Notes: generated by a model from the letters alone, not told the origin. A DNA stretch of 41,424 bases from Porphyromonas sp. HMSC065F10 (GCF_001808555.1 NZ_KV793806.1:8015-49438), one strand, 5' to 3'; shown: positions 9,340 through 17,203, numbered from the stretch's first letter. Program-made: numbers and translations.

Positions 9340-10218
9340 ATGATATACTCAATGACCGGCTACGGGAGGGCGGAGAAGAGCGGTGAAGGAAAGAAGGTCA
9401 CCGTGGAGATCTACTCCGTGAATAGCAAGAATGCGGATGTCAATGTCCATATACCGGGTCACTTGCGCACGCTGGAGCAGGAGATCCGAAAGAGGACTAC
9501 TACGCGCTGCCTCCGTGGCAAGATGGACGTCTACGTCTCTGTGGACCACCTCGAGACGCAGGCACCACTCACGCTTGACGAGCAGGTGGCAGCTACCTAC
9601 TGGGAGCGGCTGCAGCAGCTCAGCCACGACACCGGTATCCCGCTGCCTCAGGACCCTATGAGACTGATCATAGGCTTCCAGGGTGTGCTCCATACGGTAG
9701 AGATCGATGAGGCAGAGCGGGAGAGCGATGAGCGCTTGGTGATGGAGGCGCTGGAGGAGGCAGTCGACCACTTCATTGCCTTCCGGGCTCAGGAGGGAGA
9801 GTCGCTCTATCGGGTGTTCCAAGAGAATATCGAGGCGATCAGAACGCTCATCGGCTCTACGGAGCCATACGAGCAAGAGCGCATCGACACGGTGAGGGAG
9901 AGACTTGAGACGGAGCTGCGTCGCGTGACACAGAATAACTTCGATGCCAGTCGTCTCGAGCAGGAGATGATCTACTACATTGACAAGCTCGATGTGCACG
10001 AGGAGCGGAATAGGCTCATCAACCACCTCTCCTACTTCGAGTCCACCATGGATGGCGAGGTAGGTCAGGGGCGTAAGCTCGGCTTCATCGCACAGGAGAT
10101 CGGTCGGGAGATCAATACCTTTGGCTCCAAGAGCAACCACGCCACGCTCCAGAAGATCACTGTCAAGATGAAGGATCATCTCGAGCAGATCAAGGAGCAG
10201 GTACTCAACGTCCTCTGA
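9340..10218 (+). CDS. YicC family protein (putative endoribonuclease)
   Basis: A 292-residue YicC/YloC family protein. The N-terminus MIYSMTGYGR is the family signature and fixes the start. The C-terminal part contains GRKLGFIAQEIGREINTFGSK (near residues 245-265), the other conserved block, and ends in the usual KEQVLNVL-like helix. Members have been linked to RNA decay and to survival in stationary phase and heat; the middle is largely helical and acidic. In many bacteria yicC is followed by gmk, but here the next gene is a different family. The start lies just after the secA terminator, so it must have its own promoter or depend on read-through; no clear -7 element is visible. Confidence 0.9.
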   Translation: MIYSMTGYGRAEKSGEGKKVTVEIYSVNSKNADVNVHIPGHLRTLEQEIRKRTTTRCLRGKMDVYVSVDHLETQAPLTLDEQVAATYWERLQQLSHDTGIPLPQDPMRLIIGFQGVLHTVEIDEAERESDERLVMEALEEAVDHFIAFRAQEGESLYRVFQENIEAIRTLIGSTEPYEQERIDTVRERLETELRRVTQNNFDASRLEQEMIYYIDKLDVHEERNRLINHLSYFESTMDGEVGQGRKLGFIAQEIGREINTFGSKSNHATLQKITVKMKDHLEQIKEQVLNVL

Positions 10219-10239
10219 TCCCTTCTTCCTCTCCTCCCT

Positions 10240-10779
10240 ATGCACTCGCTTTATCCTCGCCGGAGTCTCTTCTCCTGTCGCCTCTTCCGTAAGCTCCGCT
10301 ACGGACGGGGTCATGGGGTCCACTCGCCGATGGCTTATCGGGTAGTCTGCTCTGTCGTGCAGCCGAAGTATGAGTATTACCTCCCCACACCGGATGAGGA
10401 TCGGCTGGCGCTCTGGTATAGGCTTGTCGCCCGTCTGGGCTATGAGGTGGCCACCTATGGTGAGACGGCTCCGGATCGGCAGACAGCGATGGACTACGCT
10501 GCTCTCGCTGACAGTCGTGTGCGGACTCTGCCACTGAGCGACCTCGGGACGATGGATCGAGTGCTGCTCTATACTGACAGCGCCGAGGAGGCTCTACGCT
10601 TCCTGCAGGTGAAGGGTAGGGCAGTGCTGCTGACTGACGTGAGGCGGGATGGTGCAGCTGAGGAGCGGCTGCGGGACTTAGTGGCCCAACTGACTCGAGG
10701 GGTGGTGATCGATCTGTATGACCACGCCCTACTATTTAGTAAGAATGACAACCTTTACATTTATCGTAGTACTGTCTAA
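10240..10779 (+). CDS. Divergent 'GVHSP' family protein, methyltransferase-like
   Basis: A 179-residue protein I can only place loosely. The N-terminus, with FRKLRYGRGHGVHSPMAYRVV, strongly resembles the GxHSPF-Y opening of a Bacteroidetes group annotated as class I SAM-dependent methyltransferases. The ending VIDLYDHALLFSKND resembles the last strands of that same group. The glycine-rich SAM-binding motif expected after the N-terminal helix is not visible, and the centre is short. It may be a reduced, non-catalytic member. It sits between yicC and the cobalamin adenosyltransferase, 2 bases before the latter's ATG, so it is probably co-transcribed with it. Confidence 0.55.
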   Translation: MHSLYPRRSLFSCRLFRKLRYGRGHGVHSPMAYRVVCSVVQPKYEYYLPTPDEDRLALWYRLVARLGYEVATYGETAPDRQTAMDYAALADSRVRTLPLSDLGTMDRVLLYTDSAEEALRFLQVKGRAVLLTDVRRDGAAEERLRDLVAQLTRGVVIDLYDHALLFSKNDNLYIYRSTV

Positions 10780-10781
10780 CA

Positions 10782-11378
10782 ATGGACGAACAAAAGAAAA
10801 GCAAGCTCTACACCGGTCGTGGCGATAAGGGCAAGACCTCTCTCGTTGGTGGCAAGCGGGTCTCCAAGGCGTCACCAAGGCTTAATGCCTACGGTCAGCT
10901 CGATGAGCTCAATTCATTCATCGGTCTGCTTCGTGCTGAGCTGCCGTCCGCTCTGGAGCAGGATGAGCTGCTGCAGGAGATCCAGGAGCGGCTCTTCACC
11001 TGCGGCACGCATATCGCGACGGACACGACTGACCCGGAGCTCCTGAAGTACTGCGGCAGTGGCCTCTCCGAGGAGGATATCCACCACCTGGAGCAGATGG
11101 TTGACAAGCTCGATGGGGAGCTGCCGAAGCTGAAGCAATTCATCCTCCCCGCCGGTGGTCGGGCTGCCTCTGTGGCGCATATTTGTCGCACTGTCGCGAG
11201 GCGCTCGGAGCGGGACATCTATGCCTTCCTCGAGGCGGAGCCGACTGCGGAGATTGATCCCGCCGTCCTGCAGTATATTAATCGCCTCAGTGACTACTTC
11301 TTTGTCCTCGGTCGGGCTGCCGCTCGTGCCGAGGGTGGTCAGGAGGTGGTCTGGAAGGGGAGCAAAGAGGTCTTCTGA
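10782..11378 (+). CDS. pduO: PduO-type cob(I)alamin adenosyltransferase
   Basis: Transfers the adenosyl group of ATP to cob(I)alamin to make adenosylcobalamin. The 198-residue protein has the family's N-terminal ATP-binding signature YTGRGDKGKTSLVGG (residues 10-24), followed by AYGQLDELNSFIG. It also has the helical motif FILPAGGRAASVAHICRTVARRSERD (about residues 123-148), which contains the conserved Arg pair, and ends in INRLSDYFFVLGRAAARAEG. Length and motifs fit the trimeric PduO/MMAB enzymes. The product could serve B12-dependent enzymes such as methylmalonyl-CoA mutase, none of which lies in this window. It ends 50 bases before the first palindrome array. Confidence 0.93.
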   Translation: MDEQKKSKLYTGRGDKGKTSLVGGKRVSKASPRLNAYGQLDELNSFIGLLRAELPSALEQDELLQEIQERLFTCGTHIATDTTDPELLKYCGSGLSEEDIHHLEQMVDKLDGELPKLKQFILPAGGRAASVAHICRTVARRSERDIYAFLEAEPTAEIDPAVLQYINRLSDYFFVLGRAAARAEGGQEVVWKGSKEVF

Positions 11379-11428
11379 CTTCGCCCTCTCCGGGTACCAC
11401 GTCGCTGCCCTCGTCTCGCCGCCATTCT

Positions 11429-11510
11429 CTAATACCGGTAAAAGAGAATACTAATACCGATATTAGCGAAGTCTATTACCGGTATTAGTTCTATCTAATA
11501 TCGGTAATAG
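11429..11510. repeat. Array A: four 16-bp palindromes, 22-bp period
   Basis: Four near-identical palindromic units start at 11429, 11451, 11473 and 11495, exactly 22 bp apart. They read CTAATACCGGTAAAAG, CTAATACCGATATTAG, CTATTACCGGTATTAG and CTAATATCGGTAATAG. Each is 16 bp and is separated from the next by an unconserved 6-bp spacer (AGAATA, CGAAGT, TTCTAT). The first unit has a broken right half. As DNA these could be dimeric protein sites on one face of the helix. As RNA each could form a 6-bp hairpin with a CCGG/UCGG-type tetraloop. A twin array lies at 29590-29671. The rest of the 11379-11708 gap holds a promoter and a possible small ORF. Confidence 0.9.
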
Positions 11511-11562
11511 GATACACCCCTGATGGTGGCGATAGGGGAGGGGGTGGTGCCGTTTGATTTGG

Positions 11563-11570
11563 TATATTTG
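11563..11570 (+). promoter_or_regulatory. Promoter -7 element for ftsX operon
   Basis: TATATTTG is an exact TAnnTTTG match, 52 bp after array A and 146 bases before ftsX. A start point about 6-8 bases downstream would fall almost on the ATG of the small ORF at 11579. A TTTG at 11553-11556 is too close to act as a normal -33 box. Confidence 0.55.
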
Positions 11571-11578
11571 CATACTGA

Positions 11579-11719
11579 ATGGACTATCGTAACCGTGCTG
11601 AAGCGATGCAGAGAGAGGAAGCTGAGCGATCGGCTCTCGGCTCTCTTGCCTTGCTCTGGAGGCTACTTTTTCCATCCGAAATGGACACAATGAAATTGGT
11701 AGATAGATATGTCGACTAA
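11579..11719 (+). CDS. Possible 46-residue leader ORF overlapping ftsX start
   Basis: An ATG just after the -7 element opens a 46-codon frame that begins MDYRNRAEAMQREEAERSA and ends in LVDRYVD with TAA at 11717-11719. The frame overlaps the start of ftsX (11709) by 11 bases in a different frame, which would allow translational coupling. The peptide is charged at its N-terminus and has a short hydrophobic stretch (LGSLALLWRLLF) in the middle. I do not recognise it. It may be a leaderless small protein, or just an open frame in the 5' leader. Confidence 0.35.
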   Translation: MDYRNRAEAMQREEAERSALGSLALLWRLLFPSEMDTMKLVDRYVD

Positions 11720-12593
11720 GCCCAAGAAATCGCACCGGGTCCCGGTGACCGGCTCTACATTCCTCAGTACAGTCAGTATCTGTGCTGTACTCTTCCTGAT
11801 CGGTCTAGTGGCGATGATCGGTCTCGTGGGGCGTGGCTTAGGGGACTACATCCGCGAGAGTCTCAGCTACACCGTGCTGCTTGATCCGGAGAGCCCCGAT
11901 GCCGACATCGTCTCGATGCGGGACAAGATCTCGTCCAGACCCTACACCAAGGAGGTGACCTATTACTCCAAGGAGGAGGCGATGCAGGAGTTGGCCGAGG
12001 AGCTGGGGGAAAACCCTGAGGACTTCCTCGGGTGGAACCCCCTCTCGCCTACGCTGGAGGTACACGTCCTCTCGGAGTATGCGTCCAGCCCGGATAGTGT
12101 TGAGCTGATCGCTAAGGATCTGCAGTCTTTCCCTATCGCACAGACGGTCTCCTACCGCAAGGACCTGGTCGACGAGCTTAATCGCAACCTTAGCACCATC
12201 GCCCTGATCATGAGTGCTCTGGCGCTGCTCCTACTGGTGATCTCGGTCGTCCTGATCAATAATACGATCCGACTGAGGGTCTATGCCAAGCGCTTCATCA
12301 TCTACACGATGCGATTGGTAGGGGCGACCGGCTCCTTTATCCGCCGCCCCTTCATCGCCTCGGGCATCAGGAGCGGAGTAGTGGCAGCGGTCGTGGCCAT
12401 CGGGCTGATGGTCTGGTGTCGGTACTACCTCCTGACGAAGTATCCGATCCTCAGTGGCGTGCTGTCGGTGCAGAATATGGTGATCGCCGGGGCTGTCGTG
12501 CTGCTCTCAGGGATCCTGATCTCCTGGATCGCCTCTGCCGCTGCAGTCAGTCGCTACCTCAAGATGGATGAGGATCGTCTCTATCGTGCCTAA
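11709..12593 (+). CDS. ftsX: Cell division protein FtsX
   Basis: The membrane partner of FtsE; the complex links cytokinesis to peptidoglycan hydrolase activation. The 294-residue protein has a first membrane helix at about residues 20-45, then an extracytoplasmic domain with LDPESPDADIV and YYSKEEAMQELAEELGENP typical of FtsX. Three further membrane helices (about residues 163-187, 217-240 and 256-280) form the FtsX permease-like domain. No ftsE is adjacent, which in my recollection is usual for Bacteroidetes. It heads an operon continuing into DUF3098, uppP, truB, queA and folK. The ATG overlaps the end of a possible leader ORF. Confidence 0.93.
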   Translation: MSTKPKKSHRVPVTGSTFLSTVSICAVLFLIGLVAMIGLVGRGLGDYIRESLSYTVLLDPESPDADIVSMRDKISSRPYTKEVTYYSKEEAMQELAEELGENPEDFLGWNPLSPTLEVHVLSEYASSPDSVELIAKDLQSFPIAQTVSYRKDLVDELNRNLSTIALIMSALALLLLVISVVLINNTIRLRVYAKRFIIYTMRLVGATGSFIRRPFIASGIRSGVVAAVVAIGLMVWCRYYLLTKYPILSGVLSVQNMVIAGAVVLLSGILISWIASAAAVSRYLKMDEDRLYRA

Positions 12594-12618
12594 GAGCGCG
12601 CCATCAAGACACATTGTT

Positions 12619-12936
12619 ATGAGTAAAGATAAGGGTAAGAAAACGCACTTTGAGACCTACGGCTTCGGGAGAGTCAATCTCCTGATCCTCCTCGGCTCTC
12701 TTCTCCTCCTGATCATTGGGTATCTGCTGATGAGCGGAGGTGCCTCCACGGATGGGGTGACATTTAATCCTGAGGTCTTCAGCCCCATGCGCATCCGTGT
12801 GGCTCCGCTGGTCTGCATGCTGGGCTATGCCGGCATCGCCGTAGCGATCCTCTGGAGGAAGCGAAGCGACTATAAGGGGAGCGACAACGGTGAGGAGACT
12901 CCCTCCGATGACACCACTGAGCCAGCTGAGAGATGA
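12619..12936 (+). CDS. DUF3098 family small membrane protein
   Basis: A 105-residue protein with an N-terminal basic cytoplasmic segment (MSKDKGKKTHF), a first membrane helix (LLILLGSLLLLIIGYLLMSGG), a short loop with a VFSPMRIRVAPL motif, and a second helix (CMLGYAGIAVAILWRK). This layout is DUF3098, a Bacteroidetes family of unknown function found between ftsX and uppP. The frame is open from 12568, but the ATG at 12619 gives the family's usual start and avoids a 26-base overlap with ftsX. The acidic tail ends in an ATGA overlap with uppP. Confidence 0.85.
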   Translation: MSKDKGKKTHFETYGFGRVNLLILLGSLLLLIIGYLLMSGGASTDGVTFNPEVFSPMRIRVAPLVCMLGYAGIAVAILWRKRSDYKGSDNGEETPSDDTTEPAER

Positions 12937-13787
12937 CAGTCGTCCAAGCCATTGTCCTCGCCATCGTCGAGGGGCTGACAGAGTTTCTGCCGGTCTCCAG
13001 TACCGGTCACTTAGTGATCGCTCAGTCCCTGATGGGTATCGAGAGTACGCCTTTCGTGAAGGCCTTCACCGTCATGATCCAGCTCGGAGCGATCCTCTCT
13101 GTCGTGGTGCTCTACTGGAGGCGTTTCTTTGACTTCAGGGTGGCACCGGAGATGGATAGCCCCGAGGTGCCTGCGTGGAAGCGCACGGCAAGCCGCTTCC
13201 GCTTTTACATAGCTCTCCTGATCGGGCTCTTGCCGGCGGTAGTGCTGGGAGTGCTCTTCGGCGACTGGGTGGATCATGCACTCGGCTCGGTGTGGATCAT
13301 CGCCGTCAATCTCCTCATCGGAGGTGTGGTGATGCTCTTCATCGACAAGTGGCTCCACAAGGGGGGGCACGGACGGGAGATCACCTATAAGAATGCCTTC
13401 ATCGTCGGGCTCTTCCAGACCATTGCCATGTTTATGCCCGGGATGTCGCGCTCGATGAGTACGATCATCGGTGGTATGGTGGCGGGGATGGATCGGAAGC
13501 GAGCAGCAGAGTTTAGCTTCTTCCTCGCTGTGCCGACGATGCTGGGTGCCACCTGCTACGAGGTGCTGAAGTTCTGGAAGTCCGGCGAGCTGTCGGTACT
13601 CTCCGATCATATGGGCCTTTTAGTGGTGGGAAATGTGATCTCCTTCATTGTCGCCTTGGCGGCGGTCCGTTTCTTCATCACCTTTGTGCAGAAGCACACC
13701 TTTGCCTCCTTTGGCTGGTATCGGATCGCTGTCGCTGGTGTCATCCTGGTGATGCTGGGCTTGGGCATGGATCTTGCAGTTTTCTAA
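12933..13787 (+). CDS. uppP: Undecaprenyl-diphosphatase UppP (BacA family)
   Basis: Dephosphorylates undecaprenyl diphosphate to recycle the lipid carrier for peptidoglycan and other envelope polymers; overexpression of such enzymes is known to give bacitracin resistance. The 284-residue polytopic protein shows the first signature EGLTEFLPVSSTGHLVI at about residues 12-28, with the conserved Glu and Ser/His residues. The second signature, PGMSRSMSTIIGGM, lies near residues 169-182. Hydrophobic helices fill the rest. It overlaps the DUF3098 stop by four bases, and truB follows 9 bases after its stop. Confidence 0.97.
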   Translation: MTVVQAIVLAIVEGLTEFLPVSSTGHLVIAQSLMGIESTPFVKAFTVMIQLGAILSVVVLYWRRFFDFRVAPEMDSPEVPAWKRTASRFRFYIALLIGLLPAVVLGVLFGDWVDHALGSVWIIAVNLLIGGVVMLFIDKWLHKGGHGREITYKNAFIVGLFQTIAMFMPGMSRSMSTIIGGMVAGMDRKRAAEFSFFLAVPTMLGATCYEVLKFWKSGELSVLSDHMGLLVVGNVISFIVALAAVRFFITFVQKHTFASFGWYRIAVAGVILVMLGLGMDLAVF

Positions 13788-13796
13788 GAGAAGGTG

Positions 13797-14636
13797 ATGG
13801 ACAAGAGAGAGGAGCGACTGACACGAGCGGTCTATCAGATAGGCGCTGAGAGAGGGCGAAGGCGTGTTGCACCGCCCAACCCCTTCAGCGAGGGGATGAT
13901 CGTCTCCGTAGATAAGCCGATCGGCTGGACCAGCTTTGACTTGGTCAATCTCTTTCGCCGGCTCGCCTGCACGGAGCTCAATCTTAAGCGGCTTAAGGTG
14001 GGGCATGCCGGTACCCTTGATCCTCTGGCCACCGGGGTGGTGGTACTCTGTACCGGGCGCTTCACGAAGCGCATCGAGGAGCTGCAGGATCACGACAAGT
14101 GCTACGAGGCGACGATACGGCTGGGCGCCACCACGCCGAGCTTTGACTTGGAGCACTCCATCGACGCTTTTTACCCCTACGACCACCTCACAGAGGCGGA
14201 GATACGTACAGCTCTGCTCTCGTATGAGGGGGAGATTGATCAGGTGCCGCCCGCCTACTCCGCAGCGAAGATCGGCGGGGAGCGTGCCTATATGATCGCA
14301 CGTCGGGGGGATGAGGTGGAGTTGCCGGCTAAGCGGGTCCGCTTTGATCGGATCGAGCTGCTGAGCTACGAGCCACCTCTTGCACGGGTGCGCGTGACGG
14401 GAGGTAAGGGCATCTTCATTCGTGCGCTGGCTCGTGACCTGGGAGAGCAGCTCGGCTGTGGCGCTCACCTCACACGACTGCGGCGGACACGAGTGGGCGA
14501 CCGAAGCGTGGAGGAGTGCATCCGCCCGGAGGACTTTGTGCCATTCATCCGGCAGACGCTGGATGCGTATGCTTCCGTCCATCAGACCGACCTGAGGGCG
14601 TGGCGGGATCGCATCGTGGCTGAGGGGGGAGAATAG
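13797..14636 (+). CDS. truB: tRNA pseudouridine(55) synthase TruB
   Basis: Makes pseudouridine 55 in the T-loop of tRNAs. The catalytic block reads KVGHAGTLDPLATGVVVL (near residues 67-84), with the active-site Asp in TLDPLATG, preceded by the KPIGWTSFDLVN motif at about residues 40-51. Around 30 residues come before the usual beginning of the family. The ATG at 13797 is preferred over an in-frame GTG three bases earlier. An internal ATG at 13895 (MIVSVDKP) would give a family-length N-terminus, so the start is not certain. The gene lies in the ftsX-folK operon. Confidence 0.95.
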   Translation: MDKREERLTRAVYQIGAERGRRRVAPPNPFSEGMIVSVDKPIGWTSFDLVNLFRRLACTELNLKRLKVGHAGTLDPLATGVVVLCTGRFTKRIEELQDHDKCYEATIRLGATTPSFDLEHSIDAFYPYDHLTEAEIRTALLSYEGEIDQVPPAYSAAKIGGERAYMIARRGDEVELPAKRVRFDRIELLSYEPPLARVRVTGGKGIFIRALARDLGEQLGCGAHLTRLRRTRVGDRSVEECIRPEDFVPFIRQTLDAYASVHQTDLRAWRDRIVAEGGE

Positions 14637-14664
14637 ATAAAATCAATTTTAGAGACACTGATAT

Positions 14665-15714
14665 ATGAAGTTGTCACAATTTGGCTTCAAGCTACCAAAA
14701 AAACTGATTGCTCAGCATCCGACAGACTTTCGCGATGAGTCTCGGATGATGGTGCTCCACCGCAAGAGTGGGGAGATCGAGCATAGACAGTTTAAGGATC
14801 TGATCGAGTACTTCTCTGAGGATGACGTGATCGTCCTCAATAATGCGAAGGTCTTCCCTGCCCACCTCGTGGGTCATAAGGAGAAGACGAATGCCCGCAT
14901 CGAGGTATTCCTGATGCGCGAGCTGAAGGCTGAGAACTACCTATGGGATGTCCTCGTGGACCCGGCTCGTAAGATCCGGATCGGGAATAAGCTTTTCTTT
15001 GGTGACGATGAGCGGCTGGTTGCTGAGGTGATCGACAATACCACCTCCCGAGGTCGTACCCTACGCTTCCTCTATGACGGGGATCATGACCACTTTATCC
15101 AGGATCTGAAAGATCTTGGTATGACACCTCTGCCCGACTATATCAAGCGTGAGCCGACACCGGATGATGCTGAGCGGTACCAGACCATATACGCTGAGGC
15201 TGAGGGAGCTGTCGTGGGGCCGTCGGCAGGATTTCACTTTAGCCGCGAGCTGATGAAGCGTCTCGACTTGAAGGATGTCCACTTTGCGAAGCTTGAGCTA
15301 AGCACCAGCCGTGTGATGTACGATGAGATCGATGTGGACGACCTGGCGAAGTACAAGATGGGCTCCGAGCAGATCTCCATCACGCAGGAGTGCTGCGACG
15401 TGGTCAATAAGGCGCGTATGGGAGGGCATAAGATCTGCGGTGTCGGCACCTCGACGATGAAGGCACTGGAGACCGCGCTCAGTACCGATGGCTTCATCAA
15501 GCCATACGGGGGGTGGACGGGGAAGTTTATCTACCCGGAGTACACCTTTGGCATCGCCAATAGTATGGTGACCGGCTTCCATATGCCGTACTCCTCTACG
15601 CTGCTCACGGCTGTCGCCTTTGGCGGCTACGACGTGATGATGAATGCCTACAAAGTGGCGATCAAGGAGGAGTACCGCTTTGGTTGCTATGGCGATGCTA
15701 TGCTCATCCTCTGA
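14665..15714 (+). CDS. queA: tRNA preQ1(34) S-adenosylmethionine ribosyltransferase-isomerase QueA
   Basis: Converts preQ1 at the tRNA wobble position to epoxyqueuosine using the ribosyl part of SAM. The 349-residue length is normal. Family motifs are visible: LIAQHPTDFRDESRMMVLHR at the N-terminus, VIVLNNAKVFPAHL (the N-T-K/R-V-x-PARL block), VGPSAGFHFSRELM near residues 187-200 (the usual GAxAAPTAGLHF block, here reading VVGPSAGFHF), and TGKFIYPEYTF near residue 285. The Bacteroidetes version differs from E. coli in the GPSAGFHF block. It lies between truB and folK with gaps of 28 and 5 bases. Confidence 0.95.
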   Translation: MKLSQFGFKLPKKLIAQHPTDFRDESRMMVLHRKSGEIEHRQFKDLIEYFSEDDVIVLNNAKVFPAHLVGHKEKTNARIEVFLMRELKAENYLWDVLVDPARKIRIGNKLFFGDDERLVAEVIDNTTSRGRTLRFLYDGDHDHFIQDLKDLGMTPLPDYIKREPTPDDAERYQTIYAEAEGAVVGPSAGFHFSRELMKRLDLKDVHFAKLELSTSRVMYDEIDVDDLAKYKMGSEQISITQECCDVVNKARMGGHKICGVGTSTMKALETALSTDGFIKPYGGWTGKFIYPEYTFGIANSMVTGFHMPYSSTLLTAVAFGGYDVMMNAYKVAIKEEYRFGCYGDAMLIL

Positions 15715-15719
15715 CACCT

Positions 15720-16187
15720 ATGGAGCACGCTGCTTATATCGCTCTCGGGAGTAACTTGGGGGACCGCACCCACTACCTCTCTGAGGCTGCACGGCTGATC
15801 GGTGAGCGGGTGGGGGAGGTCTTCGCTGTCTCCTCTCCTATGGAGACGGAGCCGGTGGGCTTTGAGAGTGAGCATAAGTTCCTCAATCAGGTGCTCGCCG
15901 TCCGTACTTCGCTTGCCCCTCGTGCCCTCCTGACGGTGACGCGCGAGATAGAGCGAGCGCTGGGGCGTGAGCGGAAAAGCATCGGCGGGATCCACTTCGA
16001 CCGGACCTGCGATGTTGATATACTGATGATCGATGATCTGGTCTACCACGATGAGTGGCTGGAGATCCCTCATCCTCGTATGCGAGAGCGGCTCTTTGTC
16101 CTCCGCCCCCTGGCAGAGATAGCGCCTGACGTGATCGACCCGGTCACCGGTAAGACCATCCGAGAGCTGCTATGGGACGTCTCTTAG
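15720..16187 (+). CDS. folK: 6-hydroxymethyl-7,8-dihydropterin pyrophosphokinase FolK
   Basis: Transfers pyrophosphate from ATP to the pterin in folate synthesis. The 155-residue product starts with YIALGSNLGDR (residues 6-16), the family signature. It continues with EPVGFESEHKFLNQV, a conserved substrate loop, and contains FDRTCDVDILMIDD, with the two Asp residues that bind magnesium, and IPHPRMRERLFVLRPL, the C-terminal family signature. The frame is open from 15684, inside queA, but the ATG at 15720 places the GSNLGDR motif correctly. It overlaps ruvX by 16 bases. Confidence 0.95.
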   Translation: MEHAAYIALGSNLGDRTHYLSEAARLIGERVGEVFAVSSPMETEPVGFESEHKFLNQVLAVRTSLAPRALLTVTREIERALGRERKSIGGIHFDRTCDVDILMIDDLVYHDEWLEIPHPRMRERLFVLRPLAEIAPDVIDPVTGKTIRELLWDVS

Positions 16188-16615
16188 GGCTGGATGTAGG
16201 GCGCAAGCGAACCGGTATGGCGGTGACAGATCCTCTGAGGATCATCCCCGATGGTATGGGTTATGCCTCCACCGGTGGGATCCCTGATCGAGTGAGGGAC
16301 TACTGCCAGCGGGAGAATGTGGATGCGATCATCATCGGGCTACCTAAGCAGGCGGACAATTCGCCCTCTGAGAGTGAGAAGTACATTACCCCGCTGATCA
16401 ATAGGCTGCGTAAACTTTTGCCTACTATGCCCATCATAAGGTATGACGAGCGCTTCACTTCGGTGATCGCCAATCGGACTCTCGTCGAGAGCGGAATGGG
16501 GCGGATGAAGAGGCGGGAGAAGGGCTTGGTCGACGAGATCAGCGCCGTGATCATCCTGCGTGACTTCCTTGAGAGTCGGATCTATCGTGAGATGCAGGAT
16601 CGGGGAGAGATATAA
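16172..16615 (+). CDS. ruvX: Holliday junction resolvase-like RuvX (YqgF)
   Basis: A 147-residue YqgF/RuvX family protein with an RNase H fold, implicated in pre-16S rRNA 5' end processing and, by structure, in Holliday junction resolution. The first motif is LLGLDVGRKRTGMAVTDP, with the catalytic Asp in GLDVG. IIIGLPKQADNSPSE is the second conserved block, and RYDERFTSVIA with KGLVDEISAVIILRDFL covers the last acidic motif (Asp in VDEISA). The start lies inside folK, consistent with coupling. From memory, ruvX followed by def and a TPR gene recurs across Bacteroidetes. Confidence 0.92.
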   Translation: MGRLLGLDVGRKRTGMAVTDPLRIIPDGMGYASTGGIPDRVRDYCQRENVDAIIIGLPKQADNSPSESEKYITPLINRLRKLLPTMPIIRYDERFTSVIANRTLVESGMGRMKRREKGLVDEISAVIILRDFLESRIYREMQDRGEI

Positions 16616-16636
16616 CTAATGAATAGAAAGTAAGCA

Positions 16637-17194
16637 ATGGAACTACCTATATACGTCTACGGCACTGATGTACTGAGAGAACCGACCAAGGAGGTGACTC
16701 CTGATCTGCCCGGTCTCCAGAAACTGATTGCCGATATGTACGACACTATGTATGCCTCCGATGGGATCGGACTGGCCGCCCCGCAGGTGGGCAAGGCGCT
16801 GCAGCTCTTTGTCATCGATGCGTCGCCCCTCCAGGACGCCTATCCCGAGACAGCGGATATGAAGCACACCTTTATCAATGCGGAGGTGCTGGAGTATGGC
16901 ACGGAGGAGGTCACTTTGGACGAGGGATGCCTCAGTCTCCCCGGTCTCAGCGAGCCGGTGAGCCGACCGACGATGGTGCGGGTGAAGTATCAGGATGAGA
17001 GCTTTGAGTGGCACGAGGAGACCTTCCGAGGCTTCAGCGCCCGGGTCTTCCAGCACGAGTTTGATCACACGCGAGGGATCCTCTTCACGGACAAGGTCCC
17101 CGCGATGCGCAAGGCCATGATCCGCAGTAAGCTCAAGAAGATGTCCCGCGGCAATGTCCGAGCGGACTACAAGATCATCACCAACAGCCGATAA
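16637..17194 (+). CDS. def: Peptide deformylase
   Basis: Removes the N-terminal formyl group from nascent proteins. All three metalloenzyme motifs are present: GIGLAAPQVG (about residues 44-53), EGCLSLPG (near residues 96-103, with the metal-binding Cys), and HEFDH (near residue 142, with the two metal-binding His and catalytic Glu). The length of 185 residues is normal. It follows ruvX by 21 bases and precedes the TPR protein by 9 bases, so the three are likely one transcript. Confidence 0.97.
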   Translation: MELPIYVYGTDVLREPTKEVTPDLPGLQKLIADMYDTMYASDGIGLAAPQVGKALQLFVIDASPLQDAYPETADMKHTFINAEVLEYGTEEVTLDEGCLSLPGLSEPVSRPTMVRVKYQDESFEWHEETFRGFSARVFQHEFDHTRGILFTDKVPAMRKAMIRSKLKKMSRGNVRADYKIITNSR

Positions 17195-17203
17195 CTGACC
17201 AGG

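Noticed and set aside
11429-11510. CRISPR array
   Set aside because: Spacers are only 6 bp, units are 16-bp palindromes and no cas genes are present; it is a tandem palindrome array instead.
12568-12618. Earlier start for the DUF3098 gene
   Set aside because: The extra residues lie inside ftsX and do not match the family; ATG 12619 is followed directly by the normal N-terminus.
13620-14582. 320-codon minus-strand frame over uppP and truB
   Set aside because: It is antisense to two well-recognised genes and has no recognisable motif or promoter.
15684-15719. Earlier folK start inside queA
   Set aside because: ATG 15720 places the GSNLGDR motif at the usual position and lies right after the queA stop.
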